A DNA stretch of 64,000 bases from Promethearchaeota archaeon (lineage in GTDB: Archaea; Asgardarchaeota; Lokiarchaeia; Sigynarchaeales; SOKP01): contig JABXKC010000004.1 in the NCBI GenBank assembly GCA_013375495.1, positions 62,001-126,000 on the forward strand, given 5' to 3'. Below the pieces are notes generated by a model, which was given only the letters and a program-made list of their open reading frames with translations, was not told the origin of the DNA and searched no databases. Shown here one piece after another: positions 8,066 to 16,490 of the stretch; position 1 is the first letter of the stretch, and each line of letters opens with the position of its first letter. A program made the translations under genes and the position numbers.

Positions 8066-8806
8066 TCACACTACGATATTTTCTTTTCGATTGTTTGTTC
8101 TCTTTAACTTTTTCTTTTTTATTATTATAAGAAAAACAGTCGTCGTTATTGATATTGGCAGAAAATAGTGTCCAAATGGAACTTTCACTATTATTTTTTC
8201 TGTTCTTAATTCCCATCTATATATCGTTGTGTTATTGGTGAGCCTTTCTATACTTGTTGAAATTCCAGAAGTATCTATAGTTAATTCGATCCTGGTGTTG
8301 TTTCCATAGTCTAATGTTAATTTTGTTCCATTGAAAGAGTAGTTTGAAAAAACTACTGAGGCAGTCATTACAGCCTCTCCAATGAGAGTATAGTTAACAG
8401 GGGTGGGGAATAAAAACAAATTTCCATTGTAATAGCCTTCTTCGGACCAATTTAAAAAGCCCAAAGTTTTATTATAAGCCATATAGAACGCGTTTTCATA
8501 ACTGCCGTCGTCAGTCGGCAGGTACCATATTGAATTATGATAAAATTCAAGGGTATAATTCATAAATAAGTGATTTTGAAAGTTGTAAGTTTCATTATAT
8601 ATATCAGTAACAGTGAAACGTACGAATTCAACCTCCATATACCACGATTCTGTCGCATTTACGGTTTCCCAAACGAAACTATCTTCTTTTTCCGCGGGAA
8701 ACTCAGATTCACCTAATACTGTTGCATTCGAAAAAGAATTAGGGAAAATAATTATCGAAATTAATAATACCAAGGCGGAAAGCCTGTAGATCCGTTTATG
8801 ATTCAT
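8066..8806 (-). CDS. Secreted or surface protein with signal peptide and C-terminal membrane anchor
   Basis: The 246-residue protein begins with a positively charged segment and a hydrophobic stretch (LSALVLLISIIIFPNSFSNA) that looks like a signal peptide. The middle is strand-rich with many N-glycosylation sequons (NAT, NYT, NWS, NYS, NGT, NNT). It ends with one hydrophobic helix and a Lys/Arg-rich tail (KKKKLKRTNN). The likely topology is outside domain, anchor, short cytoplasmic tail. It resembles in design the surface protein at 53760. No known function. Confidence 0.65.
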   Translation of the reverse strand: MNHKRIYRLSALVLLISIIIFPNSFSNATVLGESEFPAEKEDSFVWETVNATESWYMEVEFVRFTVTDIYNETYNFQNHLFMNYTLEFYHNSIWYLPTDDGSYENAFYMAYNKTLGFLNWSEEGYYNGNLFLFPTPVNYTLIGEAVMTASVVFSNYSFNGTKLTLDYGNNTRIELTIDTSGISTSIERLTNNTTIYRWELRTEKIIVKVPFGHYFLPISITTTVFLIIIKKKKLKRTNNRKENIVV

Positions 8807-8931
8807 TCTCTTTTTAAACTATTATCAGTCAATCTTTAATGGGTAGATAATTCTTAATACTCATTTTATATATTTAAGTCTAGACAATTCAATTTTATAC
8901 TAATCAGATATGTTATCAAGTCATAAAACCC

Positions 8932-9609
8932 TTATTTTTTTAACGCTTTCTTTTCTAGAATTTTAGAATATTCTTCCCATTTATCGCTTTCGTTCTGTTT
9001 TTTTTTAGTTATTTCGAAAAGACAAGTATCTGCTCCGGCTGGAATCGTTGTTTTGAACTCGACTTGGAACTCGTTATTTAAAACTCCAGAATCCCTAAAA
9101 GCGTTAATAATACCTTGCACTAGATATCTCTGAACCCGGCAATCAAAAGGTTTGTAAACATCTTGTAATGGACACCAAAGTATGTCAAAAGAACATTGAT
9201 CTTCGCCATCGATGCGCGGGTCCTCAATAGAAGTCCAAGCTTGAGTGTTGATAATCGTTGCTAAGAAGCTTATTAATTCCATATCTGAAATATCAGCGGG
9301 TAATTGAATATCTTCGAGAATTTTGTTGCCCATACTATAACCCGTTTTTATTAAAGCATCTATTATAACTTCTTGACCCTCCTTTCCTAATTTTTTTTCA
9401 GCTTCCTTTAAGATATTAATAACCGCCATTGACATGAATAAACCAAATTGCAACAGAGATGTGGGATCGAAATCATCACGAGGTAAGACATCGTTTCTAA
9501 ACCTGATTAACGCCTTTTTAAATGGTTCACCCAGTTTAGTTTGGTTCCATGTAGCCTCCTTTCGATTACCTCCCTTTAAAATTCCTTTTTTTTTCACTTT
9601 ACAAAACAC
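8932..9609 (-). CDS. L-2-amino-thiazoline-4-carboxylic acid hydrolase family protein
   Basis: The 225-residue protein has the ATC-hydrolase/bacteriochlorophyll-reductase-like core: CSFDILWCPLQDVYKPFDCR, then QGIINAFRDSG, and PAGADTCLFEITKK at the end. The conserved Cys residues and the final GADTC motif are the best evidence. Archaeal members are usually of unknown substrate, and some relatives bind aromatic ligands. The GTG at 9609 is used as start; the family match begins about residue 25. Confidence 0.65.
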   Translation of the reverse strand: MFCKVKKKGILKGGNRKEATWNQTKLGEPFKKALIRFRNDVLPRDDFDPTSLLQFGLFMSMAVINILKEAEKKLGKEGQEVIIDALIKTGYSMGNKILEDIQLPADISDMELISFLATIINTQAWTSIEDPRIDGEDQCSFDILWCPLQDVYKPFDCRVQRYLVQGIINAFRDSGVLNNEFQVEFKTTIPAGADTCLFEITKKKQNESDKWEEYSKILEKKALKK

Positions 9610-9704
9610 CTAAAAGTATAGTCTTCTTATATTTAAAATACGAGTCAATTTGTAAATATAATTATTGTATGTAACTTAAAAATCTAAATTTATTTCTTAA
9701 AAAA

Positions 9705-10460
9705 GTGAGAAAATTGAAGAAATTAGTGCTTTTACGTCATGGAGAGAGTGAGTGGAACAAAGAAAATAGATTTTCCGGCTGGACAGATGTAGATCTCTCA
9801 AGTAAAGGAATTATAGAGGCGCAAAAGGCAGGAAAATTGTTGAAAGAGAACGACTTTACGTTTGATGTTGCTTATACCTCAGTACTCAAAAGAGGGATAA
9901 GAACGCTTTGGATTGTTTTGGATGAATTAGATTTATTGTGGATACCGGTATTTAAATCGTGGAGATTGAACGAGAGACATTATGGCGCGCTCCAAGGTTA
10001 TTATAAAGCCAAAATGGCTGCTGAAATAGGAGAAGAACAAGTGCTAATATGGCGCAGAAGTTACGATGTACCTCCGCCACCTCTTAAAACTTCTGATCCA
10101 AGATACCCTGGAACTGATGTACGCTATCAAGATTTAGATTCTAAGGATATTCCCTTAACTGAAAGTTTAAAAGATACTGTTGAACGATTTTTACCATATT
10201 GGCACGAAACACTAGCCCCAACAATCAAAAATGGAAAAAGAGTATTGATATCCGCGCATGGCAATAGCTTACGCGCTCTTGTGAAATATTTAGACGGTGT
10301 CTCTGAGGAAGAAATAGTTAAATTGAACATCCCTACAGGAATACCGTTAATTTATGAATTAGATGACGATCTTAAATCTATAAAACATTATTACCTAGGC
10401 GATCCAGAGGTAGTGAAACAAGCAATTGAAGCGGTAGAAAATCAAGGAAAAGCACTATAA
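9705..10460 (+). CDS. gpmA: 2,3-bisphosphoglycerate-dependent phosphoglycerate mutase
   Basis: This is a full-length cofactor-dependent phosphoglycerate mutase (about 250 residues, as usual). The phospho-His motif [12 protein letters not shown] is at the N-terminus, then [31 protein letters not shown], and the second catalytic His in [17 protein letters not shown]. It interconverts 3- and 2-phosphoglycerate in glycolysis/gluconeogenesis. GTG at 9705 or TTG at 9714 could be the start; GTGA at 9705-9708 could equally be a Shine-Dalgarno site for the TTG. Many archaea use the cofactor-independent enzyme instead, so this bacterial-type gene may have been acquired. Confidence 0.95.
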   Translation: MRKLKKLVLLRHGESEWNKENRFSGWTDVDLSSKGIIEAQKAGKLLKENDFTFDVAYTSVLKRGIRTLWIVLDELDLLWIPVFKSWRLNERHYGALQGYYKAKMAAEIGEEQVLIWRRSYDVPPPPLKTSDPRYPGTDVRYQDLDSKDIPLTESLKDTVERFLPYWHETLAPTIKNGKRVLISAHGNSLRALVKYLDGVSEEEIVKLNIPTGIPLIYELDDDLKSIKHYYLGDPEVVKQAIEAVENQGKAL

Positions 10461-10483
10461 AGAAAATCTATATAACGTAAATT

Positions 10484-11155
10484 TCAGGAAGGTTTTAAAT
10501 TATTTCTCTTATCCCTAGTCATGGTTGCTTCGTGTTCGATGATCCAAAACATTAACATAGAGATTAGCATCCATTCCGTAATATGGGATTGTTCTGCAGC
10601 TAGATGGGGATTAAAGTAATTTATAGCAGTAAAAATGATAAATAGTAGAAAAAACAAAGCAACAACAAAACCTAAGGATGCTTGAAGTTTAGAGATTCCT
10701 TCAGTGATCCACTCAGATACTCCATACAAAACACAATATGCGAATCCCCCCATGAAAAAAAAGGTCGCTGAAAAATTGTGTAACTCTTGTGTAACAGTAT
10801 AAGGAAAAACGCCTACAAAGAAAGTACCAATGGATGAGAGTAACCCCGGAATAAATGCAATATAAATAAGAAGTGTGTTGGTTTTTTTCCTGCGTAAAAA
10901 CGCGCTCAGATTGAGGAAAAAAAAGACCATCAGGAATCCCGATGTCATTATTCCTACATTAAATACAATTCCAGCTCCTTCTGGACCTCCCCCCAAATGA
11001 CTTAAATAGTGGGTGAGAAAACTAAAAGAAGCGTCGTTTATAGCGTAGATACTAGCTGATGTAATAATTGTAATAAGTGGTATTAAAATGCTAATAATTC
11101 TTAAAAAATGTCGGTTGATTCGTTTGGATAGAATGTCGTATTTCTCGAAAAGAAT
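10484..11155 (-). CDS. DUF998-like membrane protein, probable ATT start
   Basis: The family core is HYLSHLGGG followed by EGAGIVFNVGIMTSGFLMVFFFLN, with about six hydrophobic helices. A conventional start would be the TTG at 10996, but that codon lies inside the conserved core and removes the first helix. The open frame continues upstream and encodes that helix (IISILIPLITIITSASIYA). It contains no ATG, GTG or TTG. An ATT at 11155-11153 sits six bases after GTGA (11165-11162), the spacing seen at other genes here, so I take it as the start (223 residues). Function unknown. Confidence 0.6.
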   Translation of the reverse strand: MLFEKYDILSKRINRHFLRIISILIPLITIITSASIYAINDASFSFLTHYLSHLGGGPEGAGIVFNVGIMTSGFLMVFFFLNLSAFLRRKKTNTLLIYIAFIPGLLSSIGTFFVGVFPYTVTQELHNFSATFFFMGGFAYCVLYGVSEWITEGISKLQASLGFVVALFFLLFIIFTAINYFNPHLAAEQSHITEWMLISMLMFWIIEHEATMTRDKRNNLKPS

Positions 11156-11243
11156 GTTAGTTCACTTATGTTCGATCTAAAATTATATGTTTAATTAATA
11201 ATAGAACTCCTAATTAAGTCTTAGTATCATTTAAAAAGATATT

Positions 11244-11576
11244 TCATAAACAAATAAAAAAGTAAAAAAAAATAAAATAAATTTCATAATGAATCGGTTG
11301 GAAAATATTTTTTTCTACTAATTTTAATATTAATTCTGCTTCTTTTACTTGGAATCCTCGTTCCTGTGAAATCAAACTGGAAACGAAGAAGTAGCTAACA
11401 TCTTTCCCTTTCATGGTATTAAGTGCTCGATTAACTAAATTTCTTTCCTCAGAATTGAGCTTAATTCCTATCTTTTCCTTAATTTTTAAAGGATAAATTA
11501 ACGAAATTGGCAGTCTTTTTTCTACTAGTTCTGTAATGCCTTCAAATTGACTGATTTCACCATCAAATTTTTCCAA
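11244..11576 (-). CDS. Uncharacterised small helical protein, start uncertain
   Basis: From a TTG at 11576 the frame gives 110 residues: a charged helical body (EKIGIKLNSEERNLVNRALNTMKGKD) and a hydrophobic aromatic tail (FIFFYFFI). The frame is open upstream to 11697 and still looks coding (LRSYDIDEKFGEQLEKFDGE), but has no normal start codon. The part upstream includes two copies of TGATCGTAA (plus strand 11607 and 11622). Its authenticity is uncertain. Confidence 0.35.
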   Translation of the reverse strand: MEKFDGEISQFEGITELVEKRLPISLIYPLKIKEKIGIKLNSEERNLVNRALNTMKGKDVSYFFVSSLISQERGFQVKEAELILKLVEKNIFQPIHYEIYFIFFYFFICL

Positions 11577-11757
11577 TTGCTCCCCGAATTTCTCATCGAT
11601 ATCATATGATCGTAATTCAATTGATCGTAAGAAATTCTCTACTAGGAGAAATATTCGTAAAATGACAAATTGTAAGAAAAAAAGAGTTTAAAAAGATACT
11701 CGTATATTTAATCACCAACGCGTAGCTGAGTTTTTAAAAAAAAAAATTAAAATAATC

Positions 11758-12546
11758 ATGGAAAAGCATATAATAATTGATAATCCTACAGTTTCAAATA
11801 TGGTATTTTATCCTCGACAGACTGTAATCCCAAATAACCTGGGTTCAAATATAGAAATTTTAAAGTTCCAAATTAACGATGGTATTACAATTGGTGGCTT
11901 TTTTTACAAAAACAATGTGAATTTGCCAACGATTTTATTATTTCACGGAAACGGAGAGGTTGCTTTAGATTATCGCTTCATTGCACCAATGTTTTATACA
12001 TGTAATGTAAATTTAGCAGTAGTCGATTTTCGTGGTTATGGGTTTAGCTCCGGAGCTCCATTTTATACTAGTCTAATCTCTGATGCGATGCCTGTTTTTA
12101 CAACATTTACAGATTGGATGAATGAGCGAAATCTATTAGATTCTCTATTTATTCAAGGGAGATCTCTAGGTAGTATTTGCGTCGCTGAAATTGGAGCACA
12201 TAATCCATCTAACTTACGCGGAATAATATTTGAAAGTGGATTTGCTAGTGCTTACAACATGATGGTAAATTTGTTTCGAGTAAGCAGTCCGTATTTAACT
12301 CCGGAATCATTAAACGAATACTCGAACGACACGAGAGTTAAAAAATTTACTAAATCTACATTAATCATTCATGGTACAAATGATTATATAATTCCTATTA
12401 CAGAAGCTGAATTGCTCTACAAAAATTTACCTAATAATATTGACAAAAAATTAATAATAATCGAAGGTGCGGGTCACAATAACATCCTCTCTTTCGAAAA
12501 AGAATACTTTAGTCCACTTTCAGACTTCATCAAACTAAATAAATAA
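11758..12546 (+). CDS. Alpha/beta hydrolase
   Basis: The 262-residue protein has the alpha/beta-hydrolase order. The oxyanion strand is TILLFHGNGEVALDYR, then VVDFRGYGFSSG. The nucleophile elbow is IQGRSLGSICVAE (Ser in GRSLG), the acid is in IIHGTNDYIIP (Asp) and the His in IEGAGHNNI. It has no signal peptide and is probably cytoplasmic. Its similarity is to the BEM46/ABHD-type serine hydrolases. Substrate unknown. A stretch of A residues precedes the ATG. Confidence 0.85.
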   Translation: MEKHIIIDNPTVSNMVFYPRQTVIPNNLGSNIEILKFQINDGITIGGFFYKNNVNLPTILLFHGNGEVALDYRFIAPMFYTCNVNLAVVDFRGYGFSSGAPFYTSLISDAMPVFTTFTDWMNERNLLDSLFIQGRSLGSICVAEIGAHNPSNLRGIIFESGFASAYNMMVNLFRVSSPYLTPESLNEYSNDTRVKKFTKSTLIIHGTNDYIIPITEAELLYKNLPNNIDKKLIIIEGAGHNNILSFEKEYFSPLSDFIKLNK

Positions 12547-12696
12547 AGAAATTTAACCTCTTTTAACAATTTATTAATTGACATATGAGTAAGATTTATA
12601 TAATAAAGCAACTAGCTTACTTTAAGGAAATTCTAAATATAATTATTATTTGAATTAGAAAATACACTAATTTATTGAAAAGAGTGAGAAGAAATT

Positions 12697-13092
12697 ATGA
12701 AAGAAGAAATCTCGAAACTACTGAAATTAACGTTTTTAATCCATTTTTTTGTTGCGGTAATCTTTGGATTAGTCTTTTTATTTATAGTTGAACTCTATGT
12801 AGGACTTGTTACTTGGCCTTATCTGGACCCTGTTACAGGGCGTGTTTTAGGAGCGGTTTTCATGGGATTAGCAGCATCTTCGCTTCTCTCTTGGAGAGAG
12901 ACCAGATGGGAAAGCGTAAAAATCGTCGTACAAATGGAAATAGTTTGGTCTGCGCTAGGTACTGCGGTTCAAATTTTCGCTGTTTTTACTTTCCCATCGC
13001 TTCCATTCATGATATGGGTTCAAATCGGAATTTTAATATTTTTCTTCGTAGCATTCATGTGGTTTTACTGGGATCAAGAATGGGCTAAATAG
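12697..13092 (+). CDS. Small four-helix membrane protein
   Basis: The 131-residue protein has four hydrophobic helices (LTFLIHFFVAVIFGLVFLFI, RVLGAVFMGLAASSLLSW, IVWSALGTAVQIFAVFTF, WVQIGILIFFFVAFMWFYW). Similar short proteins occur next to many archaeal genes, and I cannot name the family. GTGA lies nine bases before the ATG, and an in-frame ATT lies six bases after GTGA. An ATG start is retained. Confidence 0.65.
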   Translation: MKEEISKLLKLTFLIHFFVAVIFGLVFLFIVELYVGLVTWPYLDPVTGRVLGAVFMGLAASSLLSWRETRWESVKIVVQMEIVWSALGTAVQIFAVFTFPSLPFMIWVQIGILIFFFVAFMWFYWDQEWAK

Positions 13093-13105
13093 TTAGCAAT
13101 ATAAA

Positions 13106-13114
13106 TTTTTTTTT
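13106..13114 (+). terminator. T-run terminator after the small membrane protein gene
   Basis: Nine T residues lie 14 bases after the stop at 13092 and before the promoter region of the transporter gene at 13271. No stem-loop is present. Confidence 0.4.
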
Positions 13115-13260
13115 AAAATAATCTTAAAATCTTTTATTTTTTTTATTTTTTAGCGTTTTTTGAAGACCAACTGAAATTAAGGTTGAAAAAACTATAGTTT
13201 TAAAAAGAATTTAACTAAATATAAGAATTAACATACAAATTATTATTCAAAAAAAAAGAT

Positions 13261-13266
13261 GTGATC
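13261..13266 (+). promoter_or_regulatory. Shine-Dalgarno site deciding a TTG start
   Basis: GTGATC matches the archaeal anti-Shine-Dalgarno complement (GGAGGTGATC). The TTG at 13271 begins exactly six bases after the A of GTGA. This is the reference spacing used to judge ATT starts elsewhere in the window. Confidence 0.6.
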
Positions 13267-13270
13267 AATT

Positions 13271-14659
13271 TTGTCAAATGATATTGGTGAAGTAAGACAT
13301 TCCAAGTTAAACATGGCTTCTTATGGATTCGGAAACTTTATGAATGAATTTCTTCAAATGGCGTTTGGTACATTCGCCTTTTATTTCTACGAAGTAGAAA
13401 TTGGTTTAAATGTATGGCTAATTGGGCTTGGATTCTTCCTCTATGCGGTCTATAATGGAATAAATGACCCTATTGTAGGATATTTGACCAATAAACCCTT
13501 CAAGTTTACTAAAAAGTGGGGAAGAAGATTTCCTTGGATTTTAATAGGAGGAGTTCCATTTATCTTAAGCTATATTCTAATTTTTACACCCCCCTCTTTA
13601 AATCCGGTCTCAGATGCTTGGATATTATTTCTCTGGCTCATTATTACTACGTTTTTGTTTGATACATTTGCTTCAGTTTTCTGGGTAAATTTTTCATCAC
13701 TTTTTCCCGATAAGTTTAGGTCTGTTAAAGAACGTCGAACCGCCACGGGTTTACAGATACCAGTAGGGCTCGTAGGAGTCGCTCTTGGAGCGATAATACC
13801 TCCTCTTTTTATAGATAAAGGAATAGTTTCAACCTACTTTGTTCAAGCGGGAGCAGTTATTATTGTTGGATTAATAGCTCTAGGTTTAGCAATACCGGGT
13901 GTAAGGGACGATCAAGACGCTGTTGATAGATATTTAGAAACGCACAAAGAAAGAGAAAAAGGACCCTCCTTTTTTAAATCCTTAGGGTCTGCCCTGAAAC
14001 AAAAAAGCTTTGTAGCTTTTATAATATCCTACACTATGTATCGTACATTGGTGAATTCTATGACGGCTTCAGTACCATATGTCTGGGATAATTTATTAGG
14101 CTTGGATGAAAATGCATCTATTCCAATTTTTGCAGGATTTCTCATAGGAGCTTTAATATCAACGCCACTATGGGTCAAGGCTGCCCACAAAACCAATAAT
14201 AATAAAAAAATTATGGTAATTTGTGGAATACTAATGGGTGTTTTTACGATTCCCTTGATATTTCTCGAAGAATTTTTGGCTATAATTATAGCAATGATAG
14301 TATGGGGATTATCAATTGGAGGTTATTGGGCTATGATTGCTCCTGTTTTAGCAGATGTTGTAGACGAATCTGTCGTTAGGCTAAAAAAGCGGCAAGAAGG
14401 GGTATATGCTGGATTCCAACAATTTTTTGGGCGATTAGGGATCTTTTTTCAAGCCTTAAGTTTTACATTAGCCCACGCATTTACAGGATTTGCTGCAGAT
14501 CCATATAGTGCTTCTGCAAAATTTGGGGTCCATATTCACTTAGCCATCGTACCTATGATTTGTATATTGGTTGGTACTTTCGTATTTTGGAGATGGTATG
14601 ATTTAACTCCAGAAAAAGTTGCTGAAAATCAAAAGAAAATCCTAGAATTGAATCTCTAA
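13271..14659 (+). CDS. GPH/MelB-type MFS sugar transporter
   Basis: The 462-residue protein has about 12 membrane helices. Its N-terminus is typical of glycoside-pentoside-hexuronide:cation symporters: YGFGNFMNEFLQMAFGTFAFYFYE, then YNGINDPIVGYLTNKPFKFTKKWGRRFPWILIG (the NDP and RxGRR-type cytoplasmic loop). A second-half motif is DESVVRLKKRQEGVYAGFQQFFGRLG. It should import a sugar or glycoside with a cation. The start is TTG, supported by GTGATC at 13261. It stands alone. Confidence 0.85.
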   Translation: MSNDIGEVRHSKLNMASYGFGNFMNEFLQMAFGTFAFYFYEVEIGLNVWLIGLGFFLYAVYNGINDPIVGYLTNKPFKFTKKWGRRFPWILIGGVPFILSYILIFTPPSLNPVSDAWILFLWLIITTFLFDTFASVFWVNFSSLFPDKFRSVKERRTATGLQIPVGLVGVALGAIIPPLFIDKGIVSTYFVQAGAVIIVGLIALGLAIPGVRDDQDAVDRYLETHKEREKGPSFFKSLGSALKQKSFVAFIISYTMYRTLVNSMTASVPYVWDNLLGLDENASIPIFAGFLIGALISTPLWVKAAHKTNNNKKIMVICGILMGVFTIPLIFLEEFLAIIIAMIVWGLSIGGYWAMIAPVLADVVDESVVRLKKRQEGVYAGFQQFFGRLGIFFQALSFTLAHAFTGFAADPYSASAKFGVHIHLAIVPMICILVGTFVFWRWYDLTPEKVAENQKKILELNL

Positions 14660-14738
14660 AAACTTATAAGGGTAAACTAAAGAGCTGATTACACGCTCTA
14701 TATTTCTTTTTTGTTTAGAAAATTAAAATATGAAGAAA

Positions 14739-14939
14739 TTACGCTATAAATTCGCTAAGCAATAATTTTTGAAATTTTTTATCATTTTCCTGAAACGGAA
14801 TGTTCTCGTTTCCAGAGTAGATGTCGCTTGCTTTTATATGTTTAAATAATTCCTTAAATGAAATTATAAAATCAGATAAATTATATTCGAATAAAAAAGA
14901 ATAATCTTGGAGCCTCTTTTTAGAGGTATTTGAACTCAT
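14739..14939 (-). CDS. Small protein related to the 19.6-20 kb small proteins
   Basis: The 66-residue product has no known family. It contains DIYSGNENIPF, close to DIYSGEESIRF in the protein at 19794. Its EYNLSDFIISFKELFK and C-terminal KKFQKLLLSEF resemble EYQFDLSKVVIPFSEFFK and KYKKLLMQEL in the protein at 19560. It therefore looks like a member of a small-protein family of this genome, combining features of those two. Confidence 0.5.
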   Translation of the reverse strand: MSSNTSKKRLQDYSFLFEYNLSDFIISFKELFKHIKASDIYSGNENIPFQENDKKFQKLLLSEFIA

Positions 14940-15042
14940 TTTAATTCTTTTTTCTTTTTGATTTTAATATAGTCCTACCAAATTTTAAATCGTAAGACGC
15001 GACAAATTTAGTGAATTAAAAGTCATTATAAGCGCATAAAAG

Positions 15043-15381
15043 TCATTGAACTTGCTCGCTGGAAAGTAATTCTTGTTTTAAAATGCGCTTGATTTTTAGT
15101 TCTTCTAGTACTTTTAATTGAGATTCTTTTGTATCAACGGAATAAACATCTATAGGGTAATTTTTCTTATTTATGTTCAGGAACAGTAGAATTAAGCTCG
15201 TTAGGTTTTTAAAGTTGCTTTTAATGTTTCGGGAAGTGCAGAGTTTTAGCAAAAGCTCAGATAAAAGTGTGAATTTATTTTTTTGGACCTGAACTTCGTC
15301 TGACTTTTCTGTGAAGCTGTTAATCTTGTCTAAAATGGTTTGGTGCTCTTTATTCCAGTTGTTTAAAGTCTTGATTTCCAC
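15043..15381 (-). CDS. Uncharacterised small protein, 112 aa
   Basis: A GTG start gives a helical, Lys/Leu-rich protein with no membrane segment and no recognised motif (LNNWNKEHQTILDKINSF at the start, KVLEELKIKRILKQELLSS near the end). It is in the same orientation as the small protein at 14739. The gap of about 100 bases between them is AT-rich. Function unknown. Confidence 0.45.
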   Translation of the reverse strand: MEIKTLNNWNKEHQTILDKINSFTEKSDEVQVQKNKFTLLSELLLKLCTSRNIKSNFKNLTSLILLFLNINKKNYPIDVYSVDTKESQLKVLEELKIKRILKQELLSSEQVQ

Positions 15382-15461
15382 TTTAATATAGAAGTATGAT
15401 TTACTGGATATTCTATAAAGAAATATTTAAAGAAATAGTTTTTATTTAGAATAGTTGTGAA

Positions 15462-16352
15462 CTAGTACAAGGTACCTTTAGCAACGAGTATTACTTTGCC
15501 TCCAACGGCGATAAAGTATTTGCCACTCTTTTCTTCAGCTTTCAATAAAAGTAATGACTCTCTTCCAATCTCATACCCTTGTTCAACACGGATATCGATC
15601 GCTTTCTTGCCAAAATAATCTTGTCTTACCAAATATGCAGCTAAACAACCATTGGCTGAGCCTGTAGCTGGATCTTCTGGAACACCGTAGAAATCAGCGA
15701 AAAATCTTACATTTAAATCGTTATTTTTATTGTACGTTTCGGGACAAAAAACTAATATTGTTTTGGCTTGAGTATTTCGAATCAGCGATTCGTATCTTTC
15801 TTTGTTTATTTTAACGCGTTTTATAGCGTCTAAAGATTTTAAAGGTACTATTATGGTTGGAACACCCGTTGAGACACCCTGAATCCTAAATCTACTATCA
15901 ATATCGCTCTCTTTAATACCTAAAACTTCGGCAATTAAATCTGGAGAGAAAAAACCGTTAAAAGTCGGTTCTTTTTGCTCCATCCATGTTTCTGATAAAA
16001 GATCTCCCTTGTATTTAAACAATATTGGAATCTGACCAATTTTTAAATTTAATGTCATGGTTTTAGCCTTCCCTTTCATAAATTCTTGTTGAAAGATAAA
16101 AGCAGTCCCTATTGTAGGATGACCAGCAAATGGTAATTCCACTTTAGGAGTAAAAATTCTTATCTTAGAATTTTCAATTGAGGTGATAAAAGTAGTTTCA
16201 GAATAATTCATTTCTTTTGCAATTCGCTGCATTTCATTATCAGTTAGCTTTTCGCCACTAACAACCACAGCGAGCTGATTTCCGGAGTATTTATATTCAG
16301 CAAAAACGTCAACAATATAAAAAGGAATTCCTTCAGATTTTAAATCAACCAT
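15462..16352 (-). CDS. PhzF-family isomerase
   Basis: The product is a PhzF-like protein of about 296 residues, the usual family length. Motifs are FYIVDVFAEYKYSGNQLAVV at the start, the catalytic Glu in EMNYSETTFI, VELPFAGHPTIGTAF, and FGVPEDPATGSANG-type glycines near the C-terminus (PEDPATGSANGCLAAYLV). PhzF proteins catalyse isomerisation in phenazine synthesis, but most archaeal members have unknown substrates. I choose the ATG at 16352, eight bases after GTGA, over the GTG at 16364. Confidence 0.9.
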   Translation of the reverse strand: MVDLKSEGIPFYIVDVFAEYKYSGNQLAVVVSGEKLTDNEMQRIAKEMNYSETTFITSIENSKIRIFTPKVELPFAGHPTIGTAFIFQQEFMKGKAKTMTLNLKIGQIPILFKYKGDLLSETWMEQKEPTFNGFFSPDLIAEVLGIKESDIDSRFRIQGVSTGVPTIIVPLKSLDAIKRVKINKERYESLIRNTQAKTILVFCPETYNKNNDLNVRFFADFYGVPEDPATGSANGCLAAYLVRQDYFGKKAIDIRVEQGYEIGRESLLLLKAEEKSGKYFIAVGGKVILVAKGTLY

Positions 16353-16490
16353 AATATTATTCACGGATTACTAGCTTATTTCTAAATTTTCTGTCTAATA
16401 AGTTTTAATATACTTTTATGCTACATTACATAATAAATGTTATTATAAAAAATTCGATACAATTAAGAATATTTTCAATGAGAATATAGT

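Noticed and set aside
12688..12697. ATT start of the small membrane protein six bases after GTGA
   Set aside because: An ATG follows directly, so the normal start explains the gene; it is not counted as evidence for ATT use.
12813..13088. Second frame within the small membrane protein gene
   Set aside because: It is a shadow frame rich in Arg, Phe and Cys without membrane or domain character; the main frame has clear helices.
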